Made by a program: the position numbers and the translations under genes. The notes beneath the pieces were generated by a model that had not been told where the DNA came from, searched no databases, and saw only the letters and a program-made list of their open reading frames with translations. A DNA stretch of 64,000 bases, from assembly GCF_016920785.2 (NCBI RefSeq), contig NW_024609857.1, forward strand, positions 128,147,094 to 128,211,093, read 5' to 3'. This DNA comes from Ixodes scapularis (taxonomy: Eukaryota; Arthropoda; Arachnida; Ixodida; Ixodidae). Each line of letters starts with the position of its first letter. Positions within the stretch are counted from its first letter, which is position 1. Below are positions 31,496 through 42,617 of the stretch, piece after piece.

Positions 31496-32404
31496 AGCGG
31501 CTGCAGTTGGTATCGGCGAAGTCGACCAGACACGCGCGAAAATGTGGACCGGCTTTTTCACGTGCTGCGGCGAAGGTTACAGCCTCCAGATGCTTCCTCA
31601 AGGAAGTACCTCAACTGCACGAACTCTTCAAGCAGGAGCAAATGCCGAAGCTGTGATCTAGGGTTTTATTGCCTTCGCTGCGGTAGATCTAAAGTTGAAA
31701 AGGGGCATAGCTTTAGGACGTACCCCTCAGACTTGTACGAAACAAGTTACACGTACCGTGGAATACCTCGCATCCGCTCATTCCACACTGAGGGCCCATT
31801 CCCAAATTTGTAAGATCTGACAAAATACGCACAGTACATTTATATGTAAAATTCATGCCCATCTTCCATTTTTTCGCGAATATCTCCAAATTTCGAACGG
31901 ACGCTTGCCCGGTACTGTACCGTTACTGATTATTTGTAATCAATTACATTTTACTGTAACTTTTTAGCGCTTTAATTACTTTTTCTTAGACGGTAAGGTT
32001 CGCTTTACTTCAATAGCTATCTTTATCTAATTAATTACAAGTAATCAATTATATGTTTCCGAAAGAGCTAAAATTGTTGAGCTGAGTTTTTTTACGTAAA
32101 AACAAAAAACAACATAAAAAGCCTCTCTATGCCCGTGCATCCGTCGTCTATGTTGCAACAACCGTCGGCACTCTTTTGAACCCGTAAACAACTACAAAAG
32201 TTTACGAAGATACCAGAAGGATTAGAATGTCAACGCGCTCATCGACGTTTCGACTGTCGAGCTGCCGAGAGTTCCTCGTTTCCTGTGTGCGGGTTGTTAC
32301 GATCCGGGTGTGCCACGGCATAGACGACTGTGTTTTGCACTGACCTCATCTAGCCGCCTCCTCCCCCCCCCCCCCCCCCCCCCCCCCGCCCCCAAATTTC
32401 ATCT
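31496..32404. other. Non-coding flank of the Harbinger element
   Basis: Nothing coding that I recognise. It contains a poly-C tract of about 25 nt at 32,363-32,387 just outside the transposon. Confidence 0.5.
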
Positions 32405-32407
32405 TAA

Positions 32408-32468
32408 AGGCCCGTTCACACAGTAGCGTTCGGAGCAACCACTATGCTTACGAACGAATGCAACCGCT
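32408..32468 (+). repeat. Harbinger left TIR
   Basis: 61 bp, matching 45,804-45,744 except A/T at position 18 and A/G at position 30. The transposase gene's first codon lies about 140 bp inside the right copy and the MADF gene's about 200 bp inside this one, so each TIR probably also lies within or next to a promoter. Confidence 0.93.
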
Positions 32469-32665
32469 TGGAACGACGAGTTGCCATGGCAACGGAGCGC
32501 CAAGCGGTCGTTTCGTTCGTGTTCGTTCGCAACGCAAGGAGTTGAACGGAGCTCAACTTTCTCCTTGTGCACGGGAACGACCGGAACAACAGACCAATCA
32601 CGAGTCGAGGTGCCCGCAGCCGCGCGCGTTGTATGCCGGTCGTGAGTCTATTCTCCCTTGACAAC

Positions 32666-35600
32666 ATGGCGGCTCCTCCGGTGGCTCCTTGCTCGGAAGA
32701 AGCGCTCATTCAGGAAGTTGAGCGCTATCCGTGGTTATGGAATGCCAGCCGAATGGATTACCGGGACACGGCAAAGCGAGATAATTCCTGGAAGGCTATT
32801 GGAATCGCTTTGGGTGAGTATGACCTCTTCACAGAACTATATAATTTGCGCCTCGGCCCAGGGCGTCTCTCTGGATGCCCTGCCTTCGTCGCGCGCTCGT
32901 TGCCTTCTGCCAAGCTTTCGCTGCGCATGCACGCTCGCGTTCACGCGCAGCTGCACGCGTCTGGGCGTTCCCACTCGAAGCTGGCAAGCCGCCAAAGTGC
33001 TATCAAAGGTTCGTTTTGGGTCACGCCAGAGGCGGGACTGCCAAGAGACTTCCCTGCCGTTCGCAAAGAAAAGTTTAGATTGTTTTGCATGCCAAACCAA
33101 GGAAGGCCATCGCATACCTCAGCGATTAATTTGCACCACCTGGGATTCTTTGGACGTGAAACTGAAATCTCGGTTGCACGGCGCCTTCTCTCCAATGAAC
33201 CTCGGTCAGATTGCGGGCTCCTCAGCTAGGATTCCAACCCGCCAACTGGGGATCTGATTCTTTGTGCCGGCGGTTTGTCTCGGAGTCACTGATGCGGCCT
33301 CCGTGCAGCCATCCGTTACCAAACATTTCCGAGTGGGCAGCGCATACCTCGTTTGCGTACCTCGCATAACCGTTTGCCAAAATTATGGTACGAAATGGGA
33401 AGCGATTATTGATCGAGCGATCAGTAATGAAGAGATCAAACTGGTAGAATCCTACATTTCAAGAAGTTGAAGAAGTTTTGTAAAGTTTTGGCTGAAAGCT
33501 GGCAAGCAAACCTGATGCATGTCTGTTGCACCTATTGGCTGTCCTTATTGAAGTTGTATTAGAAATCTAGTTCAATCTTGATTTCTGTTCTAAAACTTGT
33601 CTTCATAAGCGACACTTTAATTATTTATGCCACATTTACTTCTTTCACTTCAGGCAGCGACTCTAATGCCTGCTGTCAGGCTTGGCGGGCCTTGAGGGCC
33701 AAGTATGCAAGGGAATCCAAAAAACAAAGTGGCCGGAGCGGTGCTGGCCGCGATGATGTTCCTGCGACGACATGGCACCTGTTTAAATATCTCGCATTCC
33801 TCAAGGGCCAGATTCAGCACCGACGGTAATATGCTACATTACTTACTGCCAAGAACACGCACAGTTGATCCCGAGTCTGAGTTTAACACATTTTTACTTT
33901 CTTCTATCAGCACCAGAGTGCTCCCTGTTGCCAGGGGAGTGGCATCCACCTCTGCAGCGGCAGCAGAAGCAGAAAAGTCGTGCATGACCCCTAGAGGTAA
34001 GTTTGCTTACACGGTAACAAAATCTAGAAGCGATTTGGGATCACCTACTTTCTCCTACAAAGTCTTGTGGTAAAGCAAAAAATGAAGGTCAAGGACATTG
34101 TGAAAGACAAACATGCTTAGCATGTGCGAGTGTTGTTAGGAAGGGAAGCATATTGCTTCTTTCCACACGCTAAGCTAGATGCCATGTTGACAGACGTTTG
34201 CCCCATGTCGTTCTATGTGCGGAGGAAGTGTTCTCCAGCTCACTTGATTTCTTTCGCGTCAAGATTTACCTCATGTACTGGAGCCATCGGCGACAAAAAA
34301 GAATAGCGTCCGATGCTCGCTTTTCATTTGATTTTTGTACCTACCGGTCTTTATTCGGAGTGCAGAAGAGCTAGCTAACTTGAGGTCAACCCGTCGGTGG
34401 CCAGAATGATCCCCGGGGGTACTATTTTGGTCATGGGTGAGAGCGAGATTTCTCTTTCAGTGATGTGATTGCTGTGCCAAGGGGCTAACCCTGCTACATC
34501 CAGCTACATTTTGCCAAAATATTGGTAATCTGCGCCAAGCCTGCGCCAGAGGACCAATTTAGGTCGCCTTTCAAAACCACTAAACTGAGGCGCCAGCTGG
34601 GACGCTTGCAATTCATTGTTTTACGTTTGCTTTCTTTTGACGAAAATCTGGCACTTCGGGAACCAGTAAAACGGTGGCAAGCAGTTTTTCGAAATTGCTT
34701 GGCAATTCCTACCGCACTGTACACTTGTGGGATGTCTGCGCAGTAAGAAGACAGAAACAGCGAGTTTCGTCTCAACACGTCACATCAGAACTCAACAAAA
34801 CACAAAGTGCCCTTTGTTTCTACAGCACTCAAAACAAATATTTTAATTTTCCTAAGAATATCTGCTCCAAAATCCACTTTTGCTGCTCCGAAATACTGTC
34901 CTGGCTGGTCCAAAAGCCACTTTTGCTGCTCCAAAACACTGTTTTAATTGCTACAAAGGCCACATTTGCTGCTCCAAAACACTGTTTTGGTTGCTTAGGT
35001 CAATCACATCAGTTGATTAGATCTGGGACAGTTCCCGTTCATTATCGACTAACGGAAGTTCATTATAGACTAACGGAATAAAATTAGATCTGTTTCCCAG
35101 TCTACGGTCGGGCAATATTTCGGTGACAACTTCTTGCCTACACACAAATGAGAAGAGAGGTCTTGCGGCTTCTGATTTGCCTGACCCAAATCAGCCTTCA
35201 TCTATTGGTCAATATTAGGATTTGTATGGCAGCAAAACAATTTCAGATTTGCTAATAGCCTCGTCCCACTAGAGCGACAAACACCGATTTTTGTCCGACG
35301 ACACCACAAAGTTCCGTGTTGCCGATGCTGCCCCACTGGAACGACCAACACCCGCGACAATTGCCGACAAACAATCGACGACGGACGAGTTTTTGTCTGC
35401 CGTTGGACTTGAAGTGCAGCAAGCAGTCCCACTGAGAAACATGTCTAGAAGACAAACTTATCCTCCTTGCCCACTTGTGCCTTCCCTCTTTTCTACCCTT
35501 CCTCCCGTTTTCCCCGTGCCTCGCTCTGCCGCTTGACCTTCAGAGAAGCCCTTGGCGGCCACTCCTCGTTCCCGCAATTCCGGTCCCTCGATTGTGCGTA

Positions 35601-38600
35601 GTGGTTGCGGTCGCGGCTTGCTTGCTGGCGCCGGTAAGTCGAGTTGCGAAAGGAAAATTTCTGTAGCTGGTTTTGCTCGCGAAAGCTTGGTGCGCGAGGT
35701 GGTGCTTTAAGATGCCGAGGTCTACGCCCCTGCATCAGAATGGATACACTCATGTTCGAGGACTGACCAAAGTAAGACCGCTCTCTACGAAGTAGGACAT
35801 GATGTTCCGCGGCAAACCATTCCGGCTGACGAGAGACTTGTCATCACGTTCTGTGATAATCGGGATGCCGTATTGTCCTCCCAAAAACGCCTGCCCTCGA
35901 TTATTCGGATGTGAAGTTATAAACATCCTCAAAATCGGCGTAAAATTCCGTGGCGCTCACCTACAATACCTCGAACGACCCAAAAAAGGAACGATTTGGG
36001 TATTCTAGTTCGGAAAAAGTTTGGTGTCGATTGTCACGACTGTTTGCGGAAAGTTGCCTACGGCAAATGAAGACAAGCGGAAGCTTTAATCAAGAACTAA
36101 AGTAATCGTCTCCACTTTCACCGTGTTTGTCAGCGCGCTTTATGCCCAAAGAGCAAAACATGAAAACTGCGTCGCCAGACTCAGTTTGTCTGTGCATTTT
36201 GAAGTGTTTTGTTGACAACTCCAGTCCCACTAGGAAACAGGTTTCCTTGTCCCCGTGTTCTGCGTCGTGTCCGCCAGGTGGGATGGCGGACTCCGACAAA
36301 CAGACTGTCTGTCGGTGTCGTCTGTCGCTCGTTGTCGTGCGTTGCTGTCGTTTGTTGCTGTCTGTTGCTCTATGGGATGCGGCTATAAGGAACCACAGGC
36401 CTGGCGATTACTTCCAATGTCAAATTCCAAACAATAGTTGCAGCCTGTGTTCGGTTTAACTTCACCGCGGCATTTGGTTCGTAGAACATAATTTGCTTTC
36501 TATTTTTGGTGTAATATCAGATCACTTAAAGGTACACTAACAGGGTATTTATGCTCGTCAAGGTTTTTATTTGTACTTGACATACAAGGACCCAACTACC
36601 CAGAACACAATTTGCGGCTCAAAACTTGTTGTCTTTCCGCCCGAAAGCCGCCGATTGAGAGCTGGTTGGTTTAAGTCGCGCACACTCTCTTTTTTGTGGT
36701 CACATGCTGGTTTCTATGGTTAGAAACAACCACCCAAGCTAATCAAAGTCGTGGGTCATCGAAGGCACACACTCAATACTAGAAATCAACAAAAATATGA
36801 TACACATTTTTTGTGGCTTCTAAAAAACTGCAAATACGTTGATTGAAAAAAAGAAAAAAGTAGCACAGACACGTGATTTCTGGTATCTTTCTCCTCTATA
36901 TTTCTTCCTCCCCAGTCCAGTTTCGGTTTCAGTGTCGAGCAGTTGCGTTTTTGGACTTCATGAAAAATATATGTGACGCTGTAGCAAAATGCTGATTGGG
37001 TAGTCTTCTTGCACCATAATAGATCGCCTGGCAAAACATAAACAACATTAGTTTCGGGATGTCAGTGTCCCTTGAAGGTGTTCTCTTTAATTTTCATCTG
37101 CGATGGTGCTTTCCATGCTTTCGCATTTCACCATCACAAAAAAATGATGCCAATAACTAATAGTCTTTTTGAAAGCAAAAAGGGAAGTGGCAGATGCTGT
37201 TCATCAACATGGCAAGACACAGCTTACCAGAAGTCGAAAGGCGTTTCGTGGAATCGCCTTTTACTATTTCAGATAAAGTAAAAGTTTAGGGGCATTATAC
37301 GTATATGTACAAATGCTTTAACAGAAAAACTAGCACACAAGCAAAAGCTGTGTTCTATTTATTTTTTTTAAGTGGCAGGGATCAGTTTCTAGAAATATTG
37401 GCCTTGTTCTATAAGGAATGTTAGAACATTATTTTATGCTTCCGCTTCTTTTTAGATTATGACAGTGCTGAATTTCTTCCATTTTTGTTTTTTGATGTGC
37501 AGATCTGCTCATGGAGGCCTACAGTCCTCAAGAAGAAGACGAAGGGCAGTCTGGGGTTCGAAGCATCGACAGCGTGGAGGACACCCGTGTAATGTTCTAT
37601 TCCCTCACACTTGCTCTTTTTCTGTAGTTCCTAACATCCCTATACTTCGTTTCACCATAACTGGTCGAACTGTGGAGGCTGCGGCTTCTGCGACCCAATA
37701 AGAGCGTCATAAGGCACGTGAAAACACTCCATGGTTGAGCCCACAGAGGCCTCGTTACCGCCACAGCAACAGCGCCGTCCATGACAAAAAGTAGTTCTAG
37801 GCTTCTTTTCCTTTGAATGGCAATTGAACTCACATGATGCCATCTCTATCGGCAATATACAGTCAAATCTCGTTAATTCAAACTTGCAGGTAATTCAAAT
37901 GAGCATGCAGGTCTCATCCTATGTGTCTCTATGGGTGGAAACTGGGAGGAAACGCCCAAAGTTAGTTTCACAGCAGATGACCCTTGGCCAGCAGACGACA
38001 ACCAGATTCTCCGGGCCTTCTATTTGGCGCAGCGACACACGCTCCAGTAACATGATGTCACGTGCCTCGCTACGATGCTCTTATTGGTTCGGAGGGGCCG
38101 TGACGTCCACAGTTTGCGAATTGATCGTGAAACGGAGTATAGATGCATAGCATAGGGAGGTTGGTGGTCAGAGTAGCATCTAACCATCGATTGCTATGGC
38201 AATCTTAGTTCAGAGATCTGCAGTGAGTTCCAGTTCACTGGTCACAACGACTGCGTCCGTTGTGACCACAGCGATTGGAATGACTGCTGTGCGCTGCATG
38301 TACACTCCTGCAACCGCTGCAAGGAATGCAGCAATTTTGGCAAACATGGCGATTGTCAGCACGTCAACCGCTTCTCCGTTGCTGGCAGACAGGTTTGAAT
38401 AGCCTCAAGCTTTATTTATTTTCATTTTTACAGGATAGAGCTCGCAGCGTAAATTTTAGCAGCAATATATCAACATATATATAAAAGTCTCATTTTGAGA
38501 TCACGTAGACAAAGCAGGCAGTGCAAATGCTAGCACTAATCGATTTACTTTGAGATGGAAACATATGAAAATTTCCCCCTTTCAGGCAGGAGTTTCAGTT

Positions 38601-40339
38601 GTCCGACCTTCAGCGTAAGCTTCCTACCTTCGATTATGCTTCGTAGTCTCGTGAACCTCTGACGTGCACACACGGACGAAGCATGGGTAAAGTCAATGGC
38701 CGCATGCTGGAGGCAGGAACATTTGAAAGAGACACCCATCCATTCACACCTTGCCAGTGACTACACTCTAAAAAAAAGCCCGTGAGTCTGCTTTCCCACA
38801 CAACACTCGGAGAGCCAATCACCGCAACTTACGGAGGCAGCTCAGCGAATGACAATGCCGAAGCATATGTTTAGACAAAAAAACGCAGTCCGAGTTTTGA
38901 CATTAAGCAATGTAAGCGTGACGTTTTGCATTGCTTAATGTCACAACTCAGACTGCGTTTTTTCGGTCTAAACATATGTTTCGGAATTGTCATTCGCTGA
39001 GCTGCCTCTGTAAGTTGCGGTGATTGGCTCTCCGAGTGTTGTGCGTGAAAGTAGATGCACAAACATTTTTTAGAGTGTACTCCGTTCACCCCTAAGCTGA
39101 GACTGCATGCAGTGGGAGCTATGTCTTCGTTGGACCTGTCACATGTGTCTTTCGCCATGTGATCACGCTCCCGCCCACACCCACGTGCAGAGCGGGGTGA
39201 GGTGACGAAAGGGAGGTGGCTAATTGGTCCGGCGGGCAAGTAGCTCCCTTCACAGTCTCAGCTGAGGGCTGAACGGAGTATGGGACATGCTATTTTACCA
39301 TTGTAACACAACTTTGGTCCCACGAATAAGGAGAGTACTTCACGTGAAAAAGGATAACCTTTCACTATTTCCATGTTTGCTGGTACCATGTCCGTCACTG
39401 GATTGGAGGAATCACAACCAGAACACAGGGCGCACGGTTGTGCTTTCCGTAACACCCAATGGGTTTGTTGTTTCGGTCGTTCCAGATGCAGCCACTCACA
39501 TGGGAGGCAAATATATATGCTATTTTATCAGGATGTACATGTTTCGAACATCAAAGGCATCACTTTTGCCTCTGACAATCAAATTTTGTGAGAACTTCTT
39601 TGTCCGACGTATGAACAATGCGCAAAACTTCCTTTCTTCTTGGGTGGAAATGAGCATAGGGCTGTGCGGACCAAGTGTCCTCTCTTCTACTTACACCACC
39701 CCATTTGACTAGATTGCTGTGTGTGCTGGTGTTGCAACTGCTTTCTCCGGTATTGATAATGTTTAAGAAACTAGCCGCAACTTTGCCTTGCAGCTGTCAT
39801 AATTAGATATTTTGAACATATCTATAAATAAATTACATTTAAATTCTTAAAAATGAAATATGCCAAACAAATTCTTTTCCTAGGACTCCATGCTGGAGGA
39901 CTTTGAACCCTCGGAGACCTGCGAGGTGCTGCTGCAGCTGGAGCAAAACCGCGAGCTGCCCACCCCTGTGCAGCTGGTGCCAGCTCAGTCACCAGCTTCA
40001 CAGCATGCTCCAGTGCAGCAGCACGCATCGCCTGCCCAGGCAGCTGATCAGCCGCCGGCCAAGAAGCGGGCAAAGAAGGTGGGGCGGGCCAACGCCCAGG
40101 CGGAAGAGGGGTCTCTTCGGCGTATAGTCGAGGAGTCGACGAGACAAATGGCAAGTCGGGCCGAAAACCCAGACTGTAACGATCCTTTTAGGATTTATGG
40201 GATTCATGTAGGAAATGAGATAAGAAACTTGCCAGCCTGCCTCTGGAATGAAGCGAAGTTTAAAGTTAACTCGCTTTTATACGAACTGCACTGCAAAGCT
40301 GAGAGAGTGAGCAGTTCTCAATCTTCAACTTCCGAATAG
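32666..40339 (+). CDS. MADF-domain DNA-binding protein of the Harbinger element
   Basis: Five exons join in phase to 316 codons including the stop: 32,666-32,813; 33,654-33,825; 33,911-33,996; 37,503-37,588; 39,884-40,339, all with GT-AG introns (donors GTGAGTA, GTAATA, GTAAGT, GTAATG). The ATG at 32,666 begins MAAPPVAPCSEEALIQEVER. Residues about 12-100 form a MADF domain (EEALIQEVERYPWLWN, DYRDTAKRDNSWKAIGIAL, then CCQAWRALRAKYARESKKQ and TWHLFKYLAFL) split between exons 1 and 2. The middle is acidic and Gln/Pro-rich with a basic PPAKKRAKK patch (possible NLS). The C-terminus (DPFRIYGIHVGNEIRNLP, then a short helix) resembles the BESS-like/dimerisation end of such proteins. In this superfamily the MADF/Myb-like partner binds the TIRs and helps the transposase enter the nucleus. 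AATAAA follows at 41,101. Every splice site is inferred from sequence. Confidence 0.85.
33997..37502 (+). other. Intron 3 of the MADF gene
   Basis: 3.5 kb without coding signal. It contains the 43-bp minisatellite at 34,866-34,997 and CGACAAAC/GTTTGTCG-rich stretches at 35,268-35,400 and 36,290-36,380 that may be ends of a decayed element, which I could not define. Confidence 0.6.
34866..34997 (+). repeat. 43-bp minisatellite, three copies
   Basis: Successive units start CCACTTTTGCTGCTCCGAAA, CCACTTTTGCTGCTCCAAAA and CCACATTTGCTGCTCCAAAA, each with a TACTGT/CACTGT and a TGGTCC/TGCTAC/TTGCTT end. Preceded by a partial unit at about 34,861. Confidence 0.8.
38763..39078. mobile_element. Foldback MITE with ACACTCTAAAAA ends
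   Basis: Arms of about 150 bp: ACACTCTAAAAAAAAG..., GAGAGCCAATCACCGCAACT, GGAGGCAGCTCAGCGAATGA, CATATGTTTAGAC and TGACATTAAGCAATG are inverted on the right, ending TTTTTTAGAGTGT. Flanks read ACT on both sides (38,760-38,762; 39,079-39,081), or TA if the end is shifted by one base, so the TSD is 3 bp or TA. The loop is about 10-20 nt. Not coding. Confidence 0.85.
39078..39284. mobile_element. Short TIR element with TACTCCGTTCA ends
   Basis: Left TACTCCGTTCACCCCTAAGC then TGAGACTG; right CAGTCTCAGCTGAGGGCTGA then ACGGAGTA, inverse over about 28 bp. It abuts the preceding MITE, so one may have inserted at the end of the other. Confidence 0.7.
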
Positions 40340-42617
40340 GAATTGTCCATCACTACTTTGTGATGTTCTTTAGGCCCTAGGCAACCAGTGGCACTTCACT
40401 GACTAAATTTCTCATCTACAGCTGGAACGCCAGATGACCGGCTATACTCCGTTTCCCCTTATGGTGTACTGCAGCAAATGCTATGAGCCATGGGAGGCAA
40501 TCCAATGTTGTGCGTGACCTTTGGGAAAGGTGCAGCGATGTGTGGGCTGTGTAGTCAGGTGAAGCATTCACAGCACTGGATTGGCTGCAATGGCTCGTAG
40601 CATCCACTGCAGTCAGTCATAAGGTGAAATGGCGTACAAGCTCTGGCACAGCACAATTACTTCAAACAGAGGTAGGCTGGCAAGTTTGCTATTTTTCGAG
40701 AACAGTCCTCATTTGTAACACTACCCAAAAAAATCACCTACTTCCCGAACTCGTCACACTTTGTTACCTTTCTAAATAACTTTTCATTTCTTTGTTTTCG
40801 ATACTGTTCCTCGAGGCCACTTGGCGATTGGAAGTTGTGTTTTGGGGAGGGGAGGGGAGGGGAGGGGAGGGGAGGGGAGGGGAGGGAGGGAGAAAGAAAG
40901 AAAGAAAGAAGGAGGAGGGAGGTTGGGGGTTATTTTGCTTTTTGTCATACCTATTTTTGGCAGCCTTTTTAGATTGCTTTTGATATTTCTATGAGCAATG
41001 TACTTCCTGCATACACTGCAGGGTTTAATTTTCTTTTTTTCTCATACTCGCTTTCAATATCCTTTTTATATTCCTTAGATTTTGTTAAATGATTTTGATG
41101 AATAAACATCCAGTCCAGTACTCGCCTCTGCATTCATTCATTATTTATTTCGACTTTCACCGGCATTAAAAGACATTGCTGCATGACAGGGACACAGGGT
41201 CCCCCACCCCCTGTACAGTTCAGAGCACATTTGCCATGCTAAAAAAATATGCCAGCAACATGTTACATGACTAAAATGCCGAGCAACACAAGAACAGCAA
41301 TACAGTTAAAATTGCAATAAAATTGGATGCGGCAACAACAGTAACACTTGTCAGAGCCCTCAGTTGCTCTAAAAAAGTTTGTTTAAATGGCGAGAGACAA
41401 AAAAGTATGGACAATTAAGGAACAATAAATTTCATTCAAAACCGAAACGGTCATGAGGAAAAAAAAAAAAAAAGCATGGTCTAAAGCAGAGTAGGAGATG
41501 CATTCCAGACCCGCAGGGGAGAATGGTGACATGGTGAAGGAAGGTTAAGTATATACACACCGCAGAGTCATTAAGATACTATATTTTTTCTGTGCTGTTT
41601 ACCTGTTAGTGGAACATTTACTCATTTCGTTTCCACTTCCTTCCACCCAACAAGGCTTGGGTAGAAAGGCACATTGGATCACTTCAATATATTCATTTCT
41701 TTGTAGTCAACAATGATCAGACCAGTTTAATTAAAGGGCAACTCCGCTCAATTTCAAATATTTCGGATTAATGAGTGTTTTTGCATTAAGTGTCGTAGGG
41801 AAAGACTACGTTATTTGTGTCCCGAAAAATGAATATATAGCACGAGCAGAAATCTAAAACGAAAATTCTGCTCCGTCTGGCAACATTGGCCTCTGGCCGC
41901 CAAGAACATGGCTATAACGTGGTACGAGATGTCACATGATTCTCCACGCAACAACAGGCGGGATTGGGGTGGGCGTGTGCCAGGTGCAAGTGTAGTCTGC
42001 ACTGCACTCTTCACCACGTTTTGGTGTCTACGACATTCGACGACGTCTGCACAACTGCGGCATAAGTCTGCGCACATAATGTCCGAAGTGTGGACGAAAC
42101 CCCGAGAGACAATAATCACAAACGGTGAGACGACGACGGTAATAATGGCAGGGCGACCGTGGGGCTCCTAAGAAGCGCGCTGCGCAGGCGCGTTGCTCTA
42201 ACCATGTGGACTCCGCTGAGCGCCGAGAGGAAACGTTGCTCACGTCACCTGTTAATTTGCACAGAGAAGTAAAAACAAGCAAAAGGGGAAAAATGTGATG
42301 ACATTTAGCTCAATGTTGGTTATGTCCACGCAGTAGTCTTCTTTGACTGCTCTGTTGGTTGCACCTCAATTTGCTCACTCAAATCGTCCGATTTCGGCAA
42401 CTTGGCGAGTTGCAAGGTTTGCCGGACCATTTAGGAAACATCAAGACGCAACTATGTCGTAATATTCGACGTGCAGTCTTCCTCGGTGATGCTCAAGAGG
42501 ACTGCATTGTTTAAAAAAAAAAGAAAAAAAAGATGAAGCGGAGTTGCCCATTCAGATTGTAAAGAACACAACAAAGAAAACAATTCAGAAGCTTACATAT
42601 GCTTGCACAAAAAGAAC
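40340..42617. other. Intergenic region between the two convergent Harbinger genes
   Basis: Contains a (GGGGA)n run at 40,843-40,886, AATAAA at 41,101-41,106 downstream of the MADF gene, a probable LINE 3' tail in antisense near 41,130-41,230 (ATTCATTCATTATTTATTTC, then GACAGGGACACAGGGTCCCC), and the TIR element at 41,736-42,549. Confidence 0.6.
41736..42549. mobile_element. TIR element with GGGCAACTCCGCT ends
   Basis: GGGCAACTCCGCT at 41,736-41,748 is inverted at 42,537-42,549. Total about 814 bp. Target duplication not clear (ATTAAA before, ATTCAG after). No transposase inside, so nonautonomous. Superfamily not assigned. Confidence 0.7.

Larger units (their letters stand above)
37589..39883 (+). 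other. Intron 4 of the MADF gene
   Basis: 2.3 kb with two back-to-back inverted-repeat elements (38,763-39,078 and about 39,078-39,284) and no supported coding sequence. Confidence 0.6.

Noticed and set aside
32567..32665. Upstream start codon for the MADF protein at 32,567
   Set aside because: The in-frame extension is not family-like; the ATG at 32,666 gives the expected short N-terminus before the MADF domain.
35268..36380. TIR element with CCCACTAGAGCGACAAAC ends in the Harbinger intron
   Set aside because: The right end (GTTGCTCTATGGGATGCGG) matches only loosely and no TSD was found; left as a note in the intron entry.
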